This document shows positions 9,501-13,984 of a stretch of DNA of 13,984 bases, piece after piece. This DNA comes from an uncultured Eubacteriales bacterium (GTDB lineage Bacteria; Bacillota; Clostridia; Lachnospirales; Lachnospiraceae), in the NCBI GenBank assembly GCA_900321145.1, contig ONVB01000139.1, positions 1 through 13,984 of the forward strand, given 5' to 3'. The notes beneath the pieces are model-generated. The model made no database searches and was not told the origin of the DNA. It was given only the letters and a program-made list of their open reading frames with translations. Position 1 is the stretch's first letter, and each line of letters starts with the position of its first letter. Both the position numbers and the translations under genes were made by a program.

Positions 9501-10108
9501 GTGACGTAAATGTAAATGCTATCGAGGACTATAAGGAGGTATCCGAGAGGTACGAATTCCTGAAGACTCAGCACGACGATATCGTGAAGGCGGAGGAGAA
9601 CCTGGTCAATATCATCGCCGAGCTCGACAGAGCCATGAAGGAGCAGTTCGCCGCAAGCTTTAAGGATATAAGACTCATGTTCCTGAAGGTGTTCAAGGAG
9701 CTTTTCGGCGGTGGAAAGTGCGAGCTTGAGCTGGTGGATGAGGAGAATATACTCGAGACGGGTATAAGGATCATAGCTCAGCCGCCCGGAAAGAAGCTTC
9801 AGAACATGATGCAGCTCTCCGGTGGTGAGAAGTCGCTTACCGCGATCGCTTTGCTCTTTGCCATACAGAGCCTCAAGCCATCCCCGTTCTGTCTGTTGGA
9901 CGAGATAGAGGCGGCGCTTGACGACTCCAACGTAAAGCGATATGCAAATTACCTGAGCAGGCTTACAAGCGATACTCAGTTTATAGTCATCACTCACAGG
10001 AAGGGTACCATGGAAGCCTGTGATATACTTTATGGTATAACCATGCAGGAAAAAGGTGTATCGACCTTAGTGTCGGTAAATATGATAGAGGACAAGCTGG
10101 ACGATTAG
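6551..10108 (+). CDS. smc: Chromosome segregation protein SMC
   Basis: SMC is the ATPase core of the bacterial condensin with ScpA and ScpB. The 1185 residues match the family. The N-terminal head has Walker A GPNGSGKS (31-38). Long heptad-rich coiled coils (about 170-500 and 680-1000) flank a hinge domain near 518-665, closed by GGAMTGG (657-663). The C-terminal head has the ABC signature LSGGEKS (1089-1095) and Walker B CLLDEIEAALD with catalytic Glu1118. The ATG has GAGGA 6 nt upstream. It is 15 nt after rnc, and the ribosome binding site of ftsY overlaps its stop codon, so rnc, smc and ftsY are very likely one transcript. Genes for ScpA and ScpB are not in the window. Nothing in it appears broken. 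Confidence 0.98.
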   Translation: MYLKSIEVNGFKSFANKIVFKFNNGITGIVGPNGSGKSNVGDAVRWVLGEQSAKQLRGAKMEDVIFAGTELRKPQGSAYVAITLDNSDHVLPIDYTEVTVARRVFRSGESEYLINGVTSRLKDVAALFFDTGIGKEGYSIIGQGQIDRILSGKPEEHRELFDEAAGIVKYKKNKAATEKSLESERENLTRVNDILSELERQVGPLREQSETARRYLIFKDELKKLDINAFLLDSEERDAKKEELEEKLRIVTDDISRIAGELDAAKESYERIENRIEELSNEIDEAKNNLAEKKLDNEKQDGETRLVNEQLRSLKDSEGVIAEQIESLNNSLASYKKELDEIFEKKSAIDEQLDDADDVLEAAVQEADSIKERIEKAEAEAEDSKSLIIENISEGGALKAKVGRYDTMLENIALRRSELEQRYLSLKSEETRLNAESKEAFEAQKKLTAEVERLEQTIAEAREAIDESAREELSSKNEITATGNQIIGLRSKKETLRNMSERYEGYGNSIKRVMELKPGNKGLIGVVADIIEVDKKYETAIETALGGSIQNIVTEDEATAKKMIAFLKENKAGRATFLPIESIVIRGGVDEAVKKERGVVGIASDLVKSDAKFDTIIRHLLGRIVVCDNIDNASGLARKYKQSLRIVTLEGEQITPGGAMTGGAFRNSSNLLGRKRELEDIDEQIVKLEKRKQELEKVVQESKAFRESKRAVRDKALDELNQVSVEKNTADIAANRAKDRLEEIEGTYNKVAREREELKKQIEEINRNKGELEKGNLEKEQDNKRLEDRIEELEKQLVKDRALHEEKLAAVNELNIKFNSIKQENDFLMTNIERIRSAESAAKQNLKSLNDRVSQGATEAAALSEKLSSVAHRIEENNRIIAIYEKKLEELKAKKASEQEQHKDFFAKREELSNQMNALDKSSFKLNAQIEKLTEQGDALNDYMWEEYELTLNSALEFKDDTLTDSGSLKKEISEVKSKIKSLGDVNVNAIEDYKEVSERYEFLKTQHDDIVKAEENLVNIIAELDRAMKEQFAASFKDIRLMFLKVFKELFGGGKCELELVDEENILETGIRIIAQPPGKKLQNMMQLSGGEKSLTAIALLFAIQSLKPSPFCLLDEIEAALDDSNVKRYANYLSRLTSDTQFIVITHRKGTMEACDILYGITMQEKGVSTLVSVNMIEDKLDD

Positions 10109-10120
10109 GAGGTTTGATCT

Positions 10121-11524
10121 ATGGGATTGTTCGGATGGAAAAAGAAAAAGAATGCCGAGGCGGCTGCCGAAAACGAGCAGATAAATGAACAGGCAGCAGA
10201 GCTTCAGGTGGAGGAGACAGCTGCCGTCGGAGAAGATGCGGCGGATGAGGCTTCGGATGACTTCTTAAAGCCGCCTACGGAGGTGCTCTTTGCCGCACCG
10301 CAGGAGGAAGAAAAAACAGAGTATAAAGAGGAAGTTACTCCGGTTATGCCGGTGAAGTCCGCTAAACCCAAGTGGGGCAGATCATGGGTAGAGGCGGACG
10401 AGGAAGCTCCCGCTGCCGCACCTATAGAAAACTCTGAACATACAGTTGCTTTTCAGAGCGAAGAGCAGGCCGGCGGAGTTGCAGGTGAGCTTGATGAGAA
10501 TACCGATCAGGCGGCCGAACCGGTTGAAGAGGTTCCGGCCAAGAAGAAAAAGAAGGGCTTCTTCAAGAGACTTGCGGAAGGACTGTCGAAGACAAGAAAC
10601 AGCTTTGCCAATATATTTAAGGCAAGCGAGATCGATGACGATTTCTACGAGGAGCTCGAGGAGACGCTCATCATGTCCGATATGGGCGTGGAGACTACCG
10701 AGCGGATAATAGACGACCTCAAGGCCAGAGTGAAGGAACAGCATATAAAAGAGGCTGCAGCCTGCCGTGACCTGGTGATCAATATCTTAAGAGACCAGAT
10801 GTCTGTGGATGACAGCGCATATGACTTCGAGAATAAGAAGACGGTGCTCTTTATAATCGGTGTTAATGGCGTGGGCAAGACCACCTCGGTAGGAAAGCTC
10901 GCCGCTATCTACAAGGCAAGAGGCAAGAGCGTGATGATGGCCGCTGCCGATACCTTCCGCGCGGCTGCCATAGACCAGCTCAAGACCTGGTCGGAGAGAG
11001 CCGGAGTGCCGATCATCGCACAGAGCGAGGGCTCCGATCCTTCATCGGTGGTATTCGATGCCGTTGCCGCTGCCAAGGCAAGGGGAACGGATATACTTCT
11101 TGTGGATACAGCGGGAAGACTTCACAACAAGAAGAACCTTATGGACGAGCTTGCCAAGATGCGCAGGATAATCTCGAAGGAGTATCCCGAGGCGAATGTA
11201 GAATCCTTGATTGTACTCGACGGAACCACCGGCCAGAACGCTTTAGAGCAGGCAAGACAGTTCTCGGAGGTTACCGAGATTAACGGTATCATAATTACAA
11301 AGCTCGACGGAACCGCAAAGGGCGGTATTGCTATTGCAATCCAGTCAGAGCTTTCGGTACCGGTTAAGTTCATCGGAGTCGGAGAGAAGATAGGAGATTT
11401 GCAGCGCTTTGATCCGAATGCTTATGTCACGGCGCTTTTTGCGGACTTTGACACGCGTTCGGATGTGGAGATTGCTGCGGGTCTTGACCTGAATCCTGAT
11501 GACGACTTATTTGATATTGAATAG
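10121..11524 (+). CDS. ftsY: Signal recognition particle receptor FtsY
   Basis: FtsY is the membrane-associated SRP GTPase that docks Ffh-ribosome complexes at the translocon. Of 467 residues, the first 140 or so form the variable acidic A region (rich in Glu and Ala, low complexity), followed by a lysine-rich turn (KKKKKGFFKRL) and the N domain. The G domain shows G1 GVNGVGKTT (247-255), the DTFRAAA motif, G3 DTAGR (329-333), G4 TKLDG (393-397) and a closing GVGEKIGDLQRF. The start has AGGAGG at 8 nt, beginning inside the smc stop codon. It is longer than the B. subtilis protein because of the A region, more like proteobacterial FtsY in layout. Probably the last gene of the plsX operon, unless transcription runs through the next structured spacer. 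Confidence 0.98.
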   Translation: MGLFGWKKKKNAEAAAENEQINEQAAELQVEETAAVGEDAADEASDDFLKPPTEVLFAAPQEEEKTEYKEEVTPVMPVKSAKPKWGRSWVEADEEAPAAAPIENSEHTVAFQSEEQAGGVAGELDENTDQAAEPVEEVPAKKKKKGFFKRLAEGLSKTRNSFANIFKASEIDDDFYEELEETLIMSDMGVETTERIIDDLKARVKEQHIKEAAACRDLVINILRDQMSVDDSAYDFENKKTVLFIIGVNGVGKTTSVGKLAAIYKARGKSVMMAAADTFRAAAIDQLKTWSERAGVPIIAQSEGSDPSSVVFDAVAAAKARGTDILLVDTAGRLHNKKNLMDELAKMRRIISKEYPEANVESLIVLDGTTGQNALEQARQFSEVTEINGIIITKLDGTAKGGIAIAIQSELSVPVKFIGVGEKIGDLQRFDPNAYVTALFADFDTRSDVEIAAGLDLNPDDDLFDIE

Positions 11525-11530
11525 TAAATA

Positions 11531-11653
11531 GAATTAAGCAACCAAAAGACAATAAAGTTAATTCTCGGCGCGAGGTACATGTGTTTTGAGGGAGTATCGA
11601 CCGAAAAACACATGTCCGGGAGCCGAGCCAATAAAGTGAGCGTTGCTTAATTC
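11531..11653 (+). promoter_or_regulatory. Nested structured leader element upstream of ilvA
   Basis: Three nested perfect inverted repeats fill the ftsY-ilvA spacer. The outer stem pairs 11531-11542 with 11642-11653 (12 bp, GAATTAAGCAAC). The middle stem pairs CTCGGC (11564-11569) with GCCGAG (11622-11627). The apical stem pairs ACATGTGTTTT (11577-11587) with 11605-11615 (11 bp, 17-nt loop). The outer stem ends 2 nt before the GGAGG of ilvA. No T-tract follows any stem. I cannot match it to a riboswitch or T-box consensus I know. It may be a cis-regulatory RNA for ilvA, an mRNA processing site, or a small non-autonomous palindromic element; no target-site duplication was seen at the ends. Confidence 0.72.
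11550..11637 (+). repeat. Two direct copies of CAATAAAGT in the internal loop of the ilvA leader
   Basis: CAATAAAGT occurs at 11550-11558 and again at 11629-11637, facing each other across the internal loop between the outer and middle stems. Exact 9-base identity in two loop strands of one short element is unlikely by chance and suggests a symmetrical binding or tertiary motif, though this is inference. Confidence 0.6.
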
Positions 11654-11655
11654 GT

Positions 11656-11660
11656 GGAGG
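11656..11660 (+). promoter_or_regulatory. Ribosome binding site of ilvA
   Basis: GGAGG lies 8 nt before the ATG at 11669 and 2 nt after the end of the outer stem of the leader, so folding next to it could influence ribosome access. Confidence 0.82.
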
Positions 11661-11668
11661 ATAATTAG

Positions 11669-12892
11669 ATGAGCGAGTTAACACTTGATAAATTTGAAAA
11701 GGCATATGACATAGTCTCGAAGGTGGTGAAGCCCACTCCACTTATAGAGAGCGACTTCTTCTCCGAACTGACCGGCAACAGAGTATATCTTAAGCCTGAG
11801 AATATGCAGGTCACCGGAGCCTACAAGATAAGAGGAGCTTATTATAAGATAAGCACCCTTTCCGACGAGGAAAGAGGCAAAGGTCTTATAACTGCTTCGG
11901 CGGGCAACCACGCGCAGGGCGTGGCATACGCCGCAAAGGAGTACGGCGTTAAGGCGGTTATCGTGATGCCGACTTCAACCCCTCTTATAAAGGTAAACCG
12001 TACCAAGGCTTACGGCGCGGAGGTAATACTTTACGGAGATGTGTATGACGATTCCTGCGCTTACGCGTTGAAGCTTGCGGAGGAGAAGGGCTATACATTT
12101 ATCCATCCCTTTGACGATCTCGATGTGGCAACGGGCCAGAGCACTGTAGCCATGGAGATAATCAAGGAGCTTCCCTTTGCGGACAAGATCCTTGTTCCGG
12201 TAGGCGGAGGCGGACTTGCCACAGGCGTATCGACGCTTGCGAAGATGCTGAACCCGAACATCAAGGTGATAGGCGTGGAACCTCAGGGAGCGGCCTGCCT
12301 TCAGGCGTCCTTCAGGAATAACGAGGTCACGACCTTAGAACATGTGGATACCATAGCTGACGGTACCGCGGTTAAGACCCCCGGAACTAAGATATTCCCG
12401 TATCTGAGAGAAAACTTAGATGATGTGATAACCATCGAGGACAGCGAGCTTATAGTAGCCTTTCTCGATATGCTCGAGACTCACAAGATGCTTGTTGAAA
12501 ACAGCGGCTTACTCACCGTTGCAGCCTTAAAGCATCTTGAGCCGAAGAACGAAAAGGTGGTTGCCATCTTAAGCGGCGGCAATATGGATGTGATCACCTT
12601 CTCATCCGTAGTACAGCACGGACTTATCGCAAGAGACAGGATATTTACCGTATCCGTTCTGCTTCCGGATAAGCCGGGCGAGCTTCAGAATGTTGCCGGG
12701 GTTATCGCAGAGCAGAAGGGAAATATAATCAAGCTTGAGCATAACCAGTTCGTGACCATCAACAGGAACTCGGCGGTTGAGCTTGTGATAACCATGGAGG
12801 CATTCGGAACAGAACACAAAAATCAGATCTTAAAGGTCTTGAACGATACGGGTTACAGACCGATAGAGAAGAAACCGAAGGCGATATTTTAG
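11669..12892 (+). CDS. ilvA: Threonine dehydratase (threonine ammonia-lyase) with C-terminal ACT domain
   Basis: A PLP enzyme converting threonine to 2-oxobutanoate and ammonia, in isoleucine synthesis or threonine catabolism. The 407 residues correspond to the shorter class with one ACT domain. The PLP lysine is Lys53 in TGAYKIRGA; the substrate loop SAGNHAQG is at 77-84 and the phosphate-binding GGGGL at 179-183. The catalytic domain runs to about 320, and an ACT domain covers about 325-402 (beginning FTVSVLLPDKPGEL). The single ACT domain suggests amino-acid allosteric control, but the ligand cannot be read from sequence; this length class includes both biosynthetic (ilvA) and catabolic (tdcB-like) enzymes. 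It has its own ribosome binding site and a structured leader, and its stop is immediately followed by the next gene's start. Confidence 0.93.
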   Translation: MSELTLDKFEKAYDIVSKVVKPTPLIESDFFSELTGNRVYLKPENMQVTGAYKIRGAYYKISTLSDEERGKGLITASAGNHAQGVAYAAKEYGVKAVIVMPTSTPLIKVNRTKAYGAEVILYGDVYDDSCAYALKLAEEKGYTFIHPFDDLDVATGQSTVAMEIIKELPFADKILVPVGGGGLATGVSTLAKMLNPNIKVIGVEPQGAACLQASFRNNEVTTLEHVDTIADGTAVKTPGTKIFPYLRENLDDVITIEDSELIVAFLDMLETHKMLVENSGLLTVAALKHLEPKNEKVVAILSGGNMDVITFSSVVQHGLIARDRIFTVSVLLPDKPGELQNVAGVIAEQKGNIIKLEHNQFVTINRNSAVELVITMEAFGTEHKNQILKVLNDTGYRPIEKKPKAIF

Positions 12893-13690
12893 ATGAAGAT
12901 GATGACGATCGCAAGCGGAAGCAGCGGAAATTCGACTCTGATACAGTCGGACAGTAACGCTGTGCTTATCGATTGCGGTATATCGAAGAAGAGGATAGAA
13001 GAGGCTTTAAGCTCCGTGGATATGTCGCTCTATGATATAGACGGTATATTTATCACACACGAGCATACGGATCATGTGAGTGCGGTCGGAGTGATCGCCC
13101 GCACCTACGGCTTAAAGATGTATGCCACCGAGGAGACGATCAGGGCCATATCACGCATAAAGAGCTTAGGAAACTTCGACAGGTCGCTCTTTACTGCAAT
13201 CGATCCCATGAAGTCTGTGCAGGTGGGAGACTTGAGTGTAAGAGCCTACCCGGTCTGGCATGATGCCGCGGATCCCGTGTGCTACACGGTGACCGACGGA
13301 CACCGTAAGGTATCGGTTGCGACCGATATGGGTGACTACGACGACGGACTTGTCAGGGAGATATCCGGCAGCGACGCCATGGTCATAGAGACCAATCATG
13401 ACATAAGGATGCTTCAGGTAGGAAGGTATTCCTACGACTTGAAGCAGCGTATCTTAGGGAAGCGCGGACACCTGTCCAACGAGGCGGGCGGAAGGCTGAT
13501 AAGATCGGTATTAAATAATCATATAAGAGCGATATTCCTGGGACATCTGTCCAAGGATAACAATCTGCCGGAGCTTGCATACGAGGCGGTGAAGTATGAG
13601 CTTAACGGTAATCCTTACTCAAGTGATGTGCGTGACTTTAACATAAGTGTCGCACCGCGGGATACCGCCGGACCCCTGATCACGATATGA
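12893..13690 (+). CDS. yycJ: YycJ/WalJ-type metallo-beta-lactamase-fold nuclease
   Basis: A 265-residue metallo-beta-lactamase-fold protein. The N-terminal ASGSSGNST (7-15) is characteristic of the YycJ/VicX/WalJ family, followed by strand LIDCG and the metal motif HEHTDH (56-61). Further metal-ligand candidates are His in VWHDAAD, Asp in ATDMGDY, the segment ETNHD, and HLS near the C-terminus. Characterised relatives are 5'-3' DNA exonucleases linked to mismatch repair; that role here is inferred. In many low-GC Gram-positives the gene sits with walRK, but here it follows ilvA. The ATG is the base after the ilvA stop with only a weak AAGG 11 nt upstream, so translation is probably coupled. 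ATG codons at 12899 and 12902 are alternative starts but lie farther from that site. Confidence 0.88.
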   Translation: MKMMTIASGSSGNSTLIQSDSNAVLIDCGISKKRIEEALSSVDMSLYDIDGIFITHEHTDHVSAVGVIARTYGLKMYATEETIRAISRIKSLGNFDRSLFTAIDPMKSVQVGDLSVRAYPVWHDAADPVCYTVTDGHRKVSVATDMGDYDDGLVREISGSDAMVIETNHDIRMLQVGRYSYDLKQRILGKRGHLSNEAGGRLIRSVLNNHIRAIFLGHLSKDNNLPELAYEAVKYELNGNPYSSDVRDFNISVAPRDTAGPLITI

Positions 13691-13849
13691 GATTGATACA
13701 AAAAGATAATTACCTGCAGTACGGCGCAATCAGATATATATGATCGCGAGAAAGCGACGGTTTTGTGAACATGATCAAAGAGCAGGAAAAAAATCAGAAA
13801 AGTGAATGATCACTGATACCAGAAAATACTTGAAAGGAAGAGATAATAA
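13691..13849 (+). other. Intergenic spacer without a convincing signal
   Basis: This 159-nt A-rich spacer separates yycJ from the ACT gene. I find only a weak TCGC/GCGA hairpin (about 13743-13756) followed by a short TTTT, not convincing as a terminator, and three ATGATC hexamers at 13740, 13771 and 13806. No -35/-10 pair with good spacing was found, yet the length suggests the next gene has its own promoter. Confidence 0.5.
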
Positions 13850-13984
13850 ATGAAGAAGACAATTATCACAGTTCTCGGAAAGGACAGGGTAGGTATCATC
13901 GCGAAGGTGTGCGTATACCTGTCGGGCAACAATATCAATATTCTTGACATAGCACAGACCATAGTTGACGGCTATTTCAATATG
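13850..13984 (+). CDS. ACT-domain protein of the UPF0237 family, 3'-partial
   Basis: Only the first 45 codons are inside the window. They read as an ACT domain of the UPF0237 type: KKTIITVLGKDRVGIIAKV at the start, then NNINILDIAQTIVDGYF, a pattern typical of this family of about 90 residues. A ribosome binding site AAAGGA (13833-13838) lies 11 nt before the ATG, slightly long. The function is not established for the family; ACT domains usually bind amino acids. In many Clostridia it is followed by a UPF0210 (PFL) gene, which would lie beyond the edge and cannot be seen. Confidence 0.88.
   Translation, partial: MKKTIITVLGKDRVGIIAKVCVYLSGNNINILDIAQTIVDGYFNM

Noticed and set aside
10446..10709. 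Overlapping + strand frame of 87 codons within ftsY
   Set aside because: An alternative frame of the ftsY A and N regions, Arg-rich, with no ribosome binding site; a shadow frame.
11484..11513. TTGACC in the ftsY 3' end as -35 of an ilvA promoter
   Set aside because: The matching -10 region (TTATTT or TATTTG) is poor, and the hit lies in coding sequence.
13743..13764. TCGC/GCGA hairpin with TTTT as terminator of yycJ
   Set aside because: The stem is only 4 bp and the T-run 4 nt; too weak to call.
13740..13805. Short reading frame of 21 codons before the ACT gene, possible leader peptide
   Set aside because: No ribosome binding site upstream, and composition looks like random A-rich spacer.
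13740..13811. Three ATGATC copies as an operator array
   Set aside because: Spacing is irregular (31 and 35 nt), only six bases are shared, and the surroundings are A/T-rich, so chance is likely.

Overview
All recognisable genes lie on the + strand. They look like a chromosomal housekeeping segment of a Firmicute of class Clostridia, most likely Lachnospiraceae. The grounds are the plsX-rnc-smc-ftsY order, strong AGGAGG-type ribosome binding sites, mid-range GC by eye with heavy AGA/AGG and ATA use, and a UPF0237 ACT protein. The family-level assignment is inference; no rRNA or tRNA is present.

Region 1 (1-4554) is one very large open frame that enters from the left edge: at least 1517 residues, highly charged, soluble-looking and without a function I recognise. 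Its one interpretable part (about residues 505-695, numbered from the first in-window ATG at 46) resembles a papain-like C39-type peptidase fold in which the catalytic Cys is replaced by Thr. A strong intrinsic terminator (4599-4665) closes this unit.

Region 2 (4663-11524) is a housekeeping operon driven by a near-consensus sigma-A promoter (TTGACT, 17 nt, TATAAT) that abuts the terminator T-tract: plsX (phospholipid synthesis), rnc (RNase III), smc (chromosome condensation) and ftsY (SRP receptor). The usual neighbours rpmF (before plsX) and acpP (between plsX and rnc) are absent here. A perfect 11-bp inverted repeat lies between plsX and the rnc ribosome binding site, a candidate RNase III autoregulatory stem.

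Region 3 (11525-13690) begins with a 144-nt spacer containing a nested, highly structured element: a 12-bp outer stem, a 6-bp middle stem, an 11-bp apical stem, a duplicated 9-mer in the internal loop, and an alternative partner for the outer stem. Then come ilvA (threonine dehydratase with an ACT domain) and a yycJ/walJ-type metallo-beta-lactamase-fold nuclease gene, which starts at the base after the ilvA stop.

Region 4 (13691-13984) is a 159-nt spacer without a convincing signal, then the first 45 codons of a UPF0237 ACT-domain gene cut by the right edge.

No mobile element with a transposase, CRISPR array, prophage or defence system was seen, and no gene-free stretch exceeds 300 bases. 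The observations most likely to be undescribed are the giant protein of region 1 and the leader structure before ilvA.
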